This document shows, one piece after another, positions 34,128 through 48,725 of a stretch of 64,000 nt of DNA; within the stretch, counting starts at the first letter, position 1; each line of letters opens with the position of its first letter. Both the position numbers and the translations under genes were made by a program. This DNA comes from Psilocybe azurescens (taxonomy: Eukaryota > Basidiomycota > Agaricomycetes > Agaricales > Agrocybaceae): assembly GCA_023853785.1 (NCBI GenBank), contig JAJIRX010000798.1, forward strand, positions 372,001 through 436,000, in the 5' to 3' direction. The notes below the pieces were generated by a model. It worked only from the letters and a program-made list of their open reading frames with translations. It was not told the origin of the DNA and made no database searches.

Positions 34128-37100
34128 GCGATGTCATAGCTTATTCCTGGAGGTGGTCTCAAGGCATCCATTTCTATAACAGTGGGATGCATAATCACCA
34201 ACGTCCTGGCCGTGTACTTCATATTCTGCCTGGTCAACAACAGAAATTTGAGTCTATAGTAAAAGCTCATCCAAATACTGGACCCCTTGGGCTTATCGTT
34301 GGTGTTCCTGGTTTGAATGGACCTGGAGAATCTGTGGCAAACATTTCAGATGTCTATCTAAATGCCAACCGCATTGGGAAAGAGAGGCTCAAAATACAAC
34401 GTAAAGCTATAGGAGAAGGTACTGGTGGCGATGGATTTATTGCATCATTTGCCCGCTTCATGGAGGAACACCCAGGCTTCGTAATCTACTCAACAGTGGG
34501 TGTGGTCACTGTGATTTCTGTCCGGACCAAGTTCATGCAGTTTAATCTGATCAAGGACGAAGTTCTGGAAGGTCCAATCAATGGCATTGTTAATGATGCA
34601 GCCCATGGGTGGTGGAAGGAGCATAACTCACTTCTCATGATCAGTTCAACCTATTGCTCAAGTCTTTTGTGCTGGGTTCCAGGAGTTATGTCATACACCA
34701 ATGGTGCGAGTGTGGAACATTTCAAATATCATTTTATTGCTGTGTTTCAGAGTATGGCCCACGAGGCTCAATCACGCTCTATTGAAGTGACAGATGAGCT
34801 TTTGCAGGGGTGAGCCTTCCATTTAATATTTATATACATCTTTTAATGGCTAATCAATATACAGGTCATGGATTTTAGCAAAGCAGAACAAAAGGGCTTC
34901 ATTCTGGGCTTTGTGGAGTTCTGGATGATCAGTCCGAATGATAAGCACCCAAATACTGAGCTTGTAGTGGCAGCAAAGCAATTGCTCAAGGGGTGCAAAG
35001 AGCACTTCCGTGCGGCTGCCACATGAGTCAGTCGCATCAGTGGAGTCATTCCTCCAGAAATGAAGGACAGTTTTACCTTGAGAGCAACTGGACTGCTCAA
35101 TCTTGCAGACAGTTCTGAATTTATCTCACGTGCAGCACATCTTGTACGTGATTTCCCAAAGCTGAAACCGTGGATGGAATGGTGGACTCAGCCCTCCACA
35201 GCTTCAATGCTTTTTGAATCTGAGGCGCTTAATGGATATTAACATTTGGGAATCAATACCTGAGACAACCAATGCTGAAGAGTCAATGCATTGGAAACTT
35301 TATAGTGCATGTGGACAACACCATGCATTCTTTGAAGGTCTATCTTCACTGTATTCAGTTGCACAATATTTTGAGCACCTATTCAATGCAACATTAAGTA
35401 TGTGATCTGTTTTGAAAAATCTGACTTGATATTATGCTGAAATTTATTAATAGATGGTGTTCCAATAAGACACGGAAAGGCTGAGCGCTGGAAGGTAATT
35501 GCAGCAAACATCGGACACACAAAACCCAGTCGTGCAGATAATCCAGAATCGAAGAAGCATAAAATTAATGATGGAAGACCACCTGACACATCAAAGGAGC
35601 TTTTGAAACCACAGAAATCACAACAGTATGGTCCTCCCAGCTACCAGTGGACATCAAACTCATGCTGGCTTGATTCTTCTCTCGAATTATTATTTGTATG
35701 TATAATGCATGGGCCTGCAGAGTTCTTATCTGTCTTTGAGGGGGTTCCAGATACCTCAGCTTTGTATGCATTCTATAATGTAATGAAGTCCAGATACAAC
35801 ATTGGAGTGGATGTGGACGACAGCACTGTCTCAAGCATTCTCAATCAGCAACGAAACACTCTACGCTTGGCTATGAAGGGTGCTGGTGCTATCACAGGCA
35901 TAGAATCTTCAGAATCTGTCATGGTAAGCTGCATAACTTTCTATTTAATTTTACCTCAACTGAGAATTTACAGTGTTGGCTCTATCATATCCTTCGGAAC
36001 TCGCCAGATCTTTCTGAATCATTCTCAGCAGTATCATATTTTTCTACCTGGTACATCAACCTGCACTCCTGCTCTGGCTCAGCAGAAATTGGAGGGCATC
36101 ATGCTGAAATTAGACAGCTTCACCGACTTGTTGCAGTACAAGCCCTAAACAGTGTCCACAAACAGTACAAGGGAAGCATACAGGCATTCTATAAGGACTA
36201 CATTGGTATTGATAAATTACCTACACCAGCATATTCCTGCTGGCGTGTCAAGAATGGCCAAACGCTCTGTACTGGGGCACGAGAAGATATTAAAAACCTT
36301 GTTCTGTCAATCCCAGTTATTCTTTCCATTGAGGTGGGCAATGATACTAGCAACAGTGGTTCACACATGTGGAATTTTCCGCCCATACTCTACCCACACA
36401 CCCAAATTTCAGGCAAAAATCATGGGCTAGTCTATAATATGGTTGGCCTTGTGCTTCTCAATTCTTCAGCCAATCATTTTATTGCTCACTATTCATCACC
36501 AAATCGCGAAAGTCATTTACACCTACAATGGTATGGTGAATGGAGGACGTCCAATTGTGGAGCCAAAGGCCAAATTTGTTGGGCACATTGCTGGAGAAAA
36601 CCCAAAACTTCCAGCTGGATATACATCATATCAGGCCTTTTATTGTCTCCATGGTGGCTTGGAGGCCCAGAAAAATTCCACAAGATTAGGATCGAGGCCT
36701 TATCACAACACTTTCATCTCAGCTTTGACACAGCGCCAATGGTACCCAGAGTATCACTTTCTCTGCCATACAATAATCTTCATTTGCTGGATCAGTCTGT
36801 GCGTTGGGCATGGACAAATAGACTGGATGACGCACTTGAATATGGCTCTCTAAAAGCGCAGCAAGAACCACAAAAATTGACTGATTTGATAATAAATCCA
36901 GTCAATACCGAGGACATAAAGTCAAATTCAGGGGAGTTGGAGTGTGCTGAAACATCACCTTCCAATGAGAACACTGGCACCCCTCATTCTCAAGTTCACC
37001 CCCCTCAAATTCACCAGTATCTTCTCTTCCTGATTCACTCTTTTCACTTAACTGCTGATGTGGAATAGGAGGAGATGGAAATATCCTATATCGAACAGAT

Positions 37101-38650
37101 GAGGAAGGAGAAGCCATACAGTGCTTTGGCTGTAATGAATGGTCACACATTGCTTGCCAGCACAATGGGCGTGCTTGCAAGCTTAGAAAAGATGACATAT
37201 TTCTCTGCCACCAGTGTGACTCGTCTCATATTGCCATCCCAGGACATCCCAAGAGAAAATCATCAAGATCCCCAACAAGAGCATCTGAGCATCGGTAGGT
37301 CTATATAATCTACTTAATATTTTTTTCTGATATTTTGAATTTAAAGTGAGATGGAAAATCGTACCTTGTCAAAGAAGCCTTTGAAGGAGCAACTTCGTCG
37401 AGGCAGAGGAGTCTTAGTGAAGCATGGGAGCTTCTGGTACCCTGCTCATCTGATCTCTCTACAGAATAGAAATGGACTATTGGCTGTACACTGGTGGAGG
37501 GGCTGCGAGTTTGGCTCACCTGGTGTCAGACCAGATACTGTGAGCTACATCCCTCTGTCAGAAATTATTGATTCGCTTTGGGGAGATCAGCACAGATGTT
37601 GTCAATTCAAGTGAGTACTTGTTAAACAATTGGGGATTTTTTGAATAAATTATTTTAGCTTGGGAAATGGACGCAGTCATGGCATATTCCAACTGCAGAA
37701 GATATCCTGTTGGATCCATTGTCAATTCCCTATTCCAATAAGGTTGATGAAGTGCTAATGCCTGCCAGGAAAATTCTCTATCAGCTTCTGTACAACCCAA
37801 CAAAGGTTGACTACAAGCTTGTACCTGCGAAGGCATGGCTGGAAGGAAAGGGTCAAGATATCTCAAAAACTATTATTCCATACACAGGTCCACTTACAGT
37901 GACAGAACGTGCCGAAATTTCGAACTGGTTTGAATGCAAGATTACCTTAATGGATAAGAGTCTTCGACGTGACTGGGTCTCACTGCTTCCCCTTGTGCAT
38001 GCCTGTACAGTTTATATTGCAACCCTCATCACAAAAAATTTCAGAAAAGGCTATACAACACTACTCAACAGTGCATGGGACGTTCAGCATGGATCCCAGG
38101 CAGTGGATCGCCTTAATCCTACAGATGTTGATCTTGAATGTCTTTCCATTCTCGAGGAAGAGATTTTTGAGAATTCAATGCGTGCCGGAGTCACTGGGAA
38201 TGAGCAATGGGGTCTTGATATTGGAAATCATCAGGATGACTGGAGACCGTATGCTTACCTTCCTGAGAACTGGAACCGGAGAGATAGACAAGAAGAGGAT
38301 AATGAAATGGAGGTGAGTCCAGTAATTTTTTGTCGACATTTTACCTATCTCAAATGTGTCTACTAATGTCTTATAATTTTGTCAAGCTGGGACCTAATTA
38401 TGTTGACTTTCCAAAGTCAAAGCCATTAGAAAATTTACTAGTGCAACCTCGCCCCAGGCAGAGACCCATTCCAAAGAAGAGGAAGCGAAGCGAGAGCTAA
38501 TTAATCATAAATATAAGATAACACAAGTTCATAGTGGAGAGTTGATTTGGTTTCTCATAATTTATTTATCGCAAATACACGCACATATACATTGGGTTGA
38601 CCAACTTAATTAAGTAAGTTGCGCATATTCACGCTTGTATGATTAAAGTC

Positions 38651-38690
38651 TGTGCAAATGCACGCAAATGCACGCAAATGCACGCAAATG
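38651..38690. repeat. 10-bp tandem repeat near MULE right end
   Basis: Four units of CACGCAAATG (the first variant). Mirrors the GCGTGCATTTGCGTG motif at the left end and probably belongs to the subterminal transposase-binding region. Confidence 0.8.
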
Positions 38691-38730
38691 TTGCACATAT
38701 TTACTTGCGTGCACTTGCGCGGCACTCAAG

Positions 38731-38774
38731 CGCACGCAAGCACGCAACCTTGCCACGCACATTTCCTGATGCCC
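38731..38774 (-). repeat. MULE right terminal inverted repeat
   Basis: Its reverse complement reads GGGCATCAGGAAATGTGCGT followed by GGCAAGGTTGCGTGCTTGCG, matching the left end with two substitutions and one inserted base. Confidence 0.8.
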
Positions 38775-38783
38775 GTCACGTGG

Positions 38784-41700
38784 TATTCGGTTTGCACTTT
38801 CCTCGGCAAGGGTGTGGGGTTTTCTTCCTTTGTTCTCTTCCGAGTTCCCTCTACGCTACTCCCTCGCAAAAGTCTTTGGTGATTCGACAGACGACGACAA
38901 AGAAGGATACTGTCTGTGCTTCCAGCGACTCCGCGTCTGTGTGGAAGCGGGTTGGCACGGACGGGAAGGTTCTTGGACGCAGTTAGAGGCATTGTTAAGG
39001 TGCGTGTGCGGGGTTCTATGTAGGAATGTTGATGTTGGCGCTGGTGCTGACTTGACTTGGATGTGTGGATAAAGTTTCTATTCATATTATCCGTAAAAAG
39101 AACACCACCAACAACAATTAACGCTCTGCGCGAGTCTTTTACGGCCTATCAATTGACCCGGTTCCGAATTGACGAGGCTACGATAACTATGATTTCGTTC
39201 TATACAACAAAGAAACAGCTTGCATTTTGACTTGACCACGGGTTACTCACTTGCGATCTGTGACTTTCAATAAGAATAAGAACCGAACAAGAACGTTTCT
39301 GACATTTAACGCGACAACCCACGAAGACGAAGACGCAGACGCAGATGCGCAGCTGGATTCCACTGCTTTCCTCATCGTCCTGCTTATCAGCGAACATGCA
39401 ACCCCCAACAAGACCGCCATGCACCTCCTCGCTTCCCCCCTCCGTCCGTCTTATCATCGCCACGCCCTCCGCGAGCGGCCTCTCCGCCTCCTCTTCCGAG
39501 GCGTCCGTGTCCGCGTCATTTGCGTGGGTGGTAGAGGAGTCGTGATAAGCGGTCGTTCCTGCGCCGCCGTTGGCTTTGCCTCTGCATTTGCGTATGCATG
39601 GGCACTCGCCGTCGGTGATTGCGTCTGAGATCGCGACAGCGGCAACGCTCGGAGACACCAACACCAGCAGTGTGAAGACACACAGGAAGTTGGTCTGCAG
39701 GAAATCGAAGCGCAGCATCCTCAGCAAGGGGTTGGGGATGGGGCTTGGCTGCACGTGCGATCGCAAGTCTGAAGAGCGCACAAAGGAACCCTCAGACGTC
39801 GTGCGACATGTTGAGTTGTCTGAGTCTGCCCTTATGCACGACACATCGTGCACGTATGCGTATGCGATAGATGGGAAAGGGACTTTGAGATATACGTGGA
39901 CCTAGATATCGGCGAGATTGTGGCGGTGAAGACAAAGTTGAGGGTGGCGCTGGATGGGGTTGGGTTAGGTGCGGGTGTAGGTGCAGGAGGGTCGATGGGG
40001 AGGTCACGAATGTGATGAAGGCGGGCAGGGATAAGGAAGAGGAAGGGCGAGGCGAGGAGGGGTTGGAGCAGGTGAAAGGCAAGACGGAATAGAAGGTGAG
40101 GGAGAAGTGGTGGACGACGAGATTGGGAGGGGGAGGAAGGACGTGGAGGATAGGAAGGATATGGAGAACAAAATTATTCATAAATGCAATCGCTTTCACT
40201 ATTTTCTCGGTTTTGATGGATTCTAAACTTATCATTGTCTCGTTTAACAGCCATCGAATGCATACACGATCCTCACCCACGTTCGAAGAGTGCGTTTTTT
40301 TTTTCTCTTTCTCCTTCCTTCTCTCTTCCTTGTTTCTTTTCCTCGTGTCGTGTTCTTGTCCTCTCGGTCATAGTGTACGCGTGCTCACATGCACTCCATT
40401 CTTCACAGTTCCAGACCCATCCTTCCCCAAAGCTCAATCCCGCATACGCGCATGTCCACTACGCCTGCATCCGTATTCACTTCCTCTTCCGCATTTGCCT
40501 CCACCTCCCAGTCGAACGCATACCTACCTAGTTCTAATTCCAGCGCTATCGCCATGGCCACGGCTACGAGGCCATCCACACCATCCAAGGTCGTGCCCAT
40601 GGCCACGGAGGAAAATGAGGAGAATATGGAGGCTGGGCGAAGGTTGGCGGTTTTGCAACGGGAACGCGCGAGCTCGGTGGCGACCATGATTTCCGCTTAC
40701 TCCTATAATGGAACGCGTTCGAGGTCAGGCACGCTGAACTTGACTGGAGCCTTTGGTAGTGGCGAAAATGCCAACGCACAGGGACAGGGGCAGGGATCAA
40801 TTGTGCTCAGCGCGATCAAGAGTGTGCGGTCATTAGCTAGGATGGGGAGTTGGGCGCAGTTGAAGGGTATGCCCGCACCTGCTCCTGAGGATGGAGGCGA
40901 TATAGGGGTGTGTCTAAGGAGAAGAAGGCGAAGAAGGGTAAGAAGGCGACGGAGGCGAAGGATCGTCGGTTCTTGTACCTAATCCTGACGACCCAGGAGG
41001 CGACGGCTAATGGGCATAGAAGGCCGGATGACTGGGATGATGTCATCGCGGGGTATGTGAGCAGGAGCGCGGAGGGGGATATGAGCTCCGAGGAAATGGT
41101 GGGTAATGCCAAGGAGGGGTTTGGGCTCAAGGAAAAGGAAACGGCAGAGATGGATGCAACGCCGGTCAAGAAATCCCGTGCACTCCCGCTCTCGGAGCAG
41201 ATGCTGGGCAAGGTTCGTGTTCAATTATTCTCGCGCATTTATTTATTTAATTCTTGAAACAGGCGCTCTGGCCATTCTCGATGCCTCGACAAACGATCCG
41301 CGATGCTCATTAATAACCTCGATCTACAGGCCACGTCAAGCACGCCTGATATGATGCCCCTGCGTCTGTTCGCGTCCATATTCCCTTCGCCCACACCTGT
41401 GTCGATGCTCGAGAAAGCTAGAGTACTCGATAACGGGAGCCCGACGGCTACGACGACGAAGAGCAAGTTGATCCCGAAAACACGCATGTAAACTTTGGGC
41501 ACCAGCCATGCTAGTAGGTTGAGCAAAGGTTGTCGGAGCAGCTATGGGAGCTAGATCAAGAACAGCCTTTCCTACGCCAACGCCCACACCAACAACGAGG
41601 AGCATTCCCATGCAGCCGCTCACAACGAGGAGACCGAGACCGAGACCAGTAGCAGCAAACGCAAACGGAGTACAGCATCCCGATCTTCCGCACGATATGC

Positions 41701-42358
41701 CGCGTGCTCGGGCTCTCGGGTATGATGGGCGGGTCGGACGTGTCCATGAATCACGATGAGGAGCTGGACGAGGCGGATGAGGACTCGGATGCGCTGGATG
41801 CGCTGAGGTGTATTTTGGCTGCTGCGGGAGTGAATGCGGATGAGGATCAGGGTGCGGATAAGGAGAGGGAGGGGGATGAGAGTTATGTTGACAACGACCC
41901 GGACATGGACATGGAGATCGGGACGGTCATGGACGCCGCGCGCTCGTGTCTGGCACTTCCCTCCCTGCTCATATTCCGCGCCGAACTCGTTGACGCAAAC
42001 AACCACTTCGACGTCGACATCGACATTGACCCTTCCTCCTCCGATTCAGAGGACGACGGCACGAAGAAATCCCCCTACTTCACAGGCGAGCTCACGCAGC
42101 TGAACGAGTCGGGCGGGTCGGACCGGAGAAGTTCTGTGGAGCAATTGGAGAATGCGTTTAGAACGCCTGCGAAGGTTGATTTTGAGGTATGACTTTGGGG
42201 TGGTTTGGGGGATGGGGGTGCGGCCTGTACCGGCGTTGCCTGTGTGTCTCGACGTGGTGGGTGGCGAGTGTGGAGAGTATTCTCAGCCTCAACACGAACA
42301 CGAACATTATGAATGCGAACACCCAGGGCCGCGTCGGCATCGTCGATGAGGGAGTGAA
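38784..42358 (+). pseudogene. R-family pseudogene copy C
   Basis: Continues unit 2 after the MULE. The coding-like part begins about 39250. Shared blocks: AIKSVRSLARMGSWAQLKGMP (40811-40870), RPDDWDDVIAGYVSRSAEGD (about 41023-41083), DATPVKKSRALPLSEQMLGK before an intron (about 41211-41262), LINNLDLQATSSTPDMMPLR, and an open 162-residue stretch (41704-42192) with NESGGSDRRSSVEQLENAFR. Relative to copy B it has an internal deletion at about 41470 (joins TTKSKL to the block otherwise about 700 bp later) and is truncated at 42358, where unique sequence starts. Stops and frame changes mark it as a pseudogene. Confidence 0.65.
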
Positions 42359-44700
42359 CCTTCCGTAGGTAGATGCCAGCTGAGATATGGAAATATGAGT
42401 AGTCAGAAAGACAAAGAACTAAACTTGTTCACAAGAAAGATCAATGCCAAAAAAAAATAGACAATCAACCTCAGCCGTCACCCATTACGCAAAGCAAAAG
42501 ACATTCCACCAAGGCGGCAGCCCATATATGTGACATATATAGCTACAAGAATTTGGCGAAGAGTTACCGATTATTATTTTGTTTAGATATCGAAGGTTTC
42601 GAGCTAATGATCCACTACTGGAGGGCTGGATAATAGCCTGGTACGACTCACACACCTGGCCGATGAAGCATACCCATTCGCTGAAACTAGCCGGCCAGAA
42701 CACAAAAAGGAAAGATATTCTTAACCGCTTGAGACGGTGCAATTGAAAGTACGCAGCGTCGTAAATCGGTCGCCAAAATCGCGCTTTTGAGACGGGCAGA
42801 GACTAAGGTAGACACAAAGCGACACCAGCGTTTCCTGTGCTTAATATACCATCCCTCAATTAAACTCGCCCTTTACTGCTCGCTGCGATGAAAAAATAAT
42901 CCATATCCTACATCGAAGGTTTGAGTGAGGACGGAAGTGACGTGCACTGCCTTAGATCTATCAGATCATAGATAGCTGTGATTGAACACGTCGAGCTTGC
43001 GCAAAGCTGAAGGGTGATCCGAAAAATCCATATGTGCGTTAAGCATCTACCGGAGTGCAACTTACGAGAGAAGCCACACAAGTGTTATTCCGTGTGCGAG
43101 GAAGTTGTTAAATAGCAAATTGCATAATAGCGAGTGTTTCCACGTCGGAAGACTTTGGCCAACCAGTTGTGAGCTCATGGTGCAACCCCGCCAATGAGAG
43201 ATCAACAGCCCCTACCTGGAGTCGATAAATCTCCGTGACGAATTGGCAGAAAGTATTCATCGATAAATGCAATGAAATGCGTTCAAAGTAAGAGGATAGT
43301 CCTGAATGAATGCCTGATCCCGATGATATCAGTAACTTACAGATGGGAATTTAGCTCACCATTGGCACTGACAGATACATCGCAACAATACTGATACATA
43401 TGTAAGTTCGAGTTGTGGAGGTAAATTTATCCCGAGTAAAAACGGGATAACCTCTCTGAGGCAGTTGATCGCAGCCCATTGAGGTGAATGCATGTTGACA
43501 TTCGTGAACATCTAGCATCAAGATGCGCTGATTCCATTCATCTTGCACGGTTAAGCATAGCTTTTGAGATCAATTTCCTTCAATTTTGACAGACCGTGGA
43601 TCATATACCGCATGAAACGCCGATTGAAGAGATGCTTTCGAATAGGAATATACTGGCTGGTGGGATCCAAGGTAGGACGGCAATTGGTACGCTATCGGAA
43701 CGAGAGTAGAGGGAGACACGCCCTAGGAAGTTTCAGGAATCCTGCTTCATCAGCAGACATACCAGATGATAGCACTAAATTTCAACGCGTTTCCCTATGG
43801 CACCTAGTTTTTAATTTCGGAAAGTTTGCTGATTTTGATGATTGGGAAGGGTGGTAGAATATGCAAGAGATTCGAGAAACCCACAATTTTGGGACTTGTT
43901 TCGGAAGTTGTCGTTGTATGCTAGGCAAGATATGTTGTGGAGTCTTTCATCCCTGTAAGGAGTGTGCCCACGAACCCAGGCCCTTCAGAGAATAGCATTT
44001 TGTTAATCTTTGAGGCATTTTGTTAATCTTTGAGGCAGTTTTGCAAGTCATCCAACTGGGAAGATGTTGGGTATTTTTAATCTCAGTGAATTCTAGACAT
44101 CCTCGCATATTGGTACCCCACCATTGGTTGGAAATTCAGGAAATCCGTCAAACGATGTAATACACATGCACCGCAGATACGAAGATTGCAGCCTGTCGAT
44201 CTACTTGAAAGCCGACTTGCAGAAAGGAAAACACACCGGTTTCAAGTTGGTGGAATACCGAAAGAGGCGAACCATGCCGGTATTATGAACTGACTCTCAT
44301 CATATCAGTGATGTCGGTCCTAAAAGTTTGATCACGGTTCAAGTTTAGTAAACGTATATGCCTAGGAGGGAGAAATTTAGAGCAAGTGGTTGCCTGCCAA
44401 CGAGCTAACCTGTATACCGTTGTTATAGTGACGGGGTGTGTCCTCTTGACAACAAGACCGAACTGGGAAGGACCATGGATGTGGGAACCCATCTGAAGTC
44501 TTCCAAAGGAAAGCCAGTGTTGATGAGCTTGTGCATTTAGGGCACTTGAAATACTTGTTACAACAAGTCACAGAGTTTTGTAGATCACTTGTTATTGTTC
44601 CATCCTCTTATATAACGCATTTGTTGTCTTCTTCTCTTGGTCCATTCTTTCACCTGTTTTCACCCTCAGACCCTCAGACCCTTCCTTTCCTTATACCGTC
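42359..44700. other. Unique sequence upstream of the MAP kinase
   Basis: No gene that I can support. Open frames at 42485-42742 (minus), 43351-43548 (minus) and 43564-43857 (plus) are short and without recognisable motifs. The last 500 bp should contain the MAPK promoter. The left edge at 42358/42359 is a sharp junction with the R repeat. Confidence 0.4.
43995..44034. repeat. 20-bp perfect tandem duplication
   Basis: GCATTTTGTTAATCTTTGAG occurs twice in direct succession. Confidence 0.95.
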
Positions 44701-46261
<1,561 letters not shown>

Positions 46262-47265
46262 TAACCCCTTAATTTGTAGAATTGTCTTTCATTGTAGGTC
46301 AGTCCACCTTATCTTAACACTAGTGGTGTCTTGTGTTCTGATATCGCTATCTTTCCAGTTTTACCATCTGTATAGCCATGTCACGATATGAACAACCACC
46401 AGCCGCTGGTCGCGTCCAATCATGAAAACAAGAATAAGATTTCTCTCATTCGCAGCCTCATTCTTATATTATTTTTTGCTGTTTGGGCAGTTATTGATGT
46501 TGGACTATTTTGGAACCCCTTCCATTTATCTCTCTCTCTTTCTCTGGATCATTCTTGGGCGCTATTATCTTTTTCTGTATCGTTCGATCAAGCCCTGATT
46601 GGGCACAGTTTAAATCATGAGAAAGACAAGAATCTTTGACGGATCTTCATTTCATTTCTTTCCAAGACCTTGGATAAGGATGCGAGACCCACCAATCACA
46701 ATAATATGGTCGTCTTCTACCTGCTACATAGCTGGTGCATTTTGAGTTTAGGCATCAAATGACGTCCGCCGCCCAGATAACAGTGCTCGCTGGGTACAAA
46801 CACATTAGGCTCACCATTGTCATGTTTTTAATTGTATCTCTGTAAGCCTGGCGGCTCACCACTTCATATACAGTCCGAGCAACTAGATGCCAGAGTGTAT
46901 TTATAGCGCCATTTTGGTGTGACGGTTACGGCTTGTCGGACTGGCATGACTAGCTTACAATCTCCCTCCTACATACCAACTCTCAGCTTCAGATCAGTTT
47001 TGGGGTCTATTTACAAGACCTACAAGACATCTATTCGTACCCACATACAACATGGCATGAGACTGAGGCATGAGCGATGCGTACTCTGGCATGTCTAGTG
47101 TGGATGGCAATACTCCTCGGAGTATTCGCCATCATATACGTGAATGCGAATACTCGCAGCGCCTCTGATTCACTCGACATGTTCCAGGATATGTGGGAAG
47201 TTTGAGGCAAGGGTTGGAGCTGGGTGCCAGGGTGGCACAATGGCGGCATCACTCATGTCTGCAGA
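46262..47265. other. MAPK downstream region, no gene seen
   Basis: A pyrimidine-rich stretch follows the MAPK stop (3' UTR likely). The 83-codon frame at 46388-46639 starts shortly after the stop and is Leu/Ser-rich; I do not consider it a gene. Confidence 0.4.
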
Positions 47266-48250
47266 GTGACCCCATTTACCATCTTTCTTCGCCCATACTC
47301 TTATCCATACGTTTCAGATCAAGAATTGTTCATTGAGCCGGCCAGCAGCACACCAGCAGCACAAGAGCGTATTTATGTTATTTCTGCATGCAGTAATCCT
47401 CTACTCAATGTACGACCCAGACCCCTGAGACTCAAAGCTCTTCCTCAACAACTTCGCCGAGCGCTGAGGTTTACTGCATGCTGGCATGTCTCAGCATCCT
47501 CCCCCTCGTACTGTCGCATCACATGTACCAGCGGAATCAGCCCAGTGTTTCTTCCACGTTGAGTGCCATCAATACGAGCCTGTAGGTAGTTGAAGTTCAG
47601 ACGACCTCCTAGTCGTCTCTTTTTCTGATGCACGGCATGAATGGAAACCTTGTCCAGATACCGGAAACACTGAGGTATTGAGCGATGCATACAGTGGTCA
47701 GTATCTCCCTAGGCATCAATGGGCCATCCGACATACAATGACTACGCGTTGCTAATTCTGCTCGACCTTTCATCTCAGGTATCATTCCGACGTGATACAG
47801 CATACGGCGCAAACAACGTGTCCATTACAAGACTCTTTTTCTGCGTTACGCTGGAGTCTCTCAGGGTACGTCTCGATCGATACTCAGCACTTTGCAAGAT
47901 CCTAACAATGTTTTTTCAGTCTTCAGGGTCCCAGTGATCATCATTTCCGCCATTGTTTTAATCAACGGACGAGCAATAGTGTCGGACGTATTCAATATTG
48001 AAGATACTCGTACGTCCCTCGTCTTGTTTTAACTTGTCGCTATTTTATTCAACGTTTTCACTACCTCTCGACTGCGGCTCTTTAATGGTACATAGGCAAG
48101 ATTATCGCATCTCACGCCATATTTATGTCAAGTGCACTCTACGGGGTGGACGGGGACTATGGCAGAAGAGGTTCCAAGCGCTATTCTCAACTGTTTATAT
48201 GGATTGATAAAGATGAGAATGAAAATCTGTCTCCCAAGCGGTGCTCAAAC
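47266..48250 (+). pseudogene. Module-M scrap followed by possible remnant of an unidentified gene
   Basis: 47290-47370 repeats part of module M (compare 6650-6740). The rest contains exon-like pieces with hydrophobic stretches (for example ALLILLDLSS about 47743-47772 and VPVIIISAIVLING about 47929-47970) and plausible GT-AG borders, but no continuous frame. It could be a decayed membrane-protein gene; I cannot name it. Confidence 0.25.
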
Positions 48251-48628
48251 GGATGACCCGGACGATGGGGAAGAACTAAATGAGATCAAAGGATAGATAA
48301 AGCGAGAGAAAAAGGACATCATGGCCATGCCAATTGAATTAGATACATGTGCTGTGTGATTTTCTTCTCTTGTGCGCAGTATGGTCTCGGTTACCGCTAT
48401 TCTGATCAACAGGCATTGGCCACAAAGAGACAGGGAGGAAGTATTCATAAACGAACCCAGCACAAAAAAAACCCGAGGCGCGAATTTGTTTGAGCTAAAA
48501 CCATTTGGGCTGGCACTGCATAAATGATATGGGTTCTGATAAAGTTCGCTTCGGTTAAAACGTGATGTTTGGATCATCCGATAAATAGCGATATATTTGT
48601 ACTTGCATGGCGGTGCTGCCTAAATCCA

Positions 48629-48648
48629 GACGCCAATATAACGGCGTC
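48629..48648. promoter_or_regulatory. Conserved promoter palindrome upstream of NACHT copy 3
   Basis: GACGCC-AATATAAC-GGCGTC, 77 bp before the ATG. Homology of unit 3 with units 1 and 2 begins just upstream at about 48595. Confidence 0.5.
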
Positions 48649-48725
48649 CTATCGATCTTGGCCCTTTCCTAGCTTTCTCACCAACAACGGCTGCTGCTCC
48701 TCGTCTAACTTTGCGATCTCGTACA

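Larger units (their letters stand above)
28717..38500 (+). pseudogene. MULE transposase with ubiquitin-hydrolase-like protease and PHD-like finger (broken)
   Basis: One large multi-exon gene interrupted by copia (29430-34127). The exon broken by copia reads through when element and duplication are ignored and forms a GCM1/WRKY-type zinc finger: CDNEDC, CPC and a final MHNHQRPGRV. Next come transposase-like blocks (VNDAAHGWW, VMSYTNGASVEHFKYHF, MDFSKAEQKGFILGF, about 34.5-35.0 kb) and a MHWKLYSACG block (35.28 kb). About 35.62-36.66 kb encodes a C19-like cysteine protease: Cys box SNSCWLDSSLELLF, His box NHFIAHY, then YTYNGMVNGG. A PHD-like finger follows (CFGCNEWSHIAC...CHQC, 37.11-37.22 kb), then GVLVKHGSFWYPAHLI, a 220-residue region of unknown fold and a basic KKRKR tail. 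Breaks: TGA at 35024, frameshifts near 35220, 36505 and 36670, TGA near 37057 and a doubtful splice site at 34812. The copy is dead as read. Confidence 0.75.
27221..38774 (+). mobile_element. Mutator-like DNA transposon (MULE) carrying a nested copia element
   Basis: The 11,554-bp element starts GGGCAT and ends ATGCCC and is flanked by the 9-bp duplication GTCACGTGG (27212-27220 and 38775-38783). Units 1 and 3 preserve the empty site (14306-14314, 51779-51787). Terminal inverted repeats of about 44 bp match with few differences. Subterminal ACGCAA-type repeats occur at both ends. It carries one large multi-exon gene. A 9-bp duplication, long TIRs and a GCM1-type zinc finger point to the Mutator superfamily. 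Without the copia insertion it would be about 6.85 kb. It interrupts unit 2 between the spacer and R copy C. Confidence 0.8.

Noticed and set aside
34187..38366. First impression of a KDZ-type (Kyakuja-Dileera-Zisupton) transposon, common in Agaricomycetes
   Set aside because: Those make 8-bp or other duplications and have different cysteine clusters; the 9-bp TSD and GCM1-type finger fit a MULE better. A profile search would settle it.
42355..42376. TCCGTAGGT resembling the 3' end of small-subunit rRNA
   Set aside because: Only about nine bases match, no flanking rRNA or ITS sequence; a similar chance match occurs near 6353.
46388..46639. 83-codon open frame after the MAPK
   Set aside because: Starts 127 bp after the MAPK stop, is low-complexity and probably 3' UTR.
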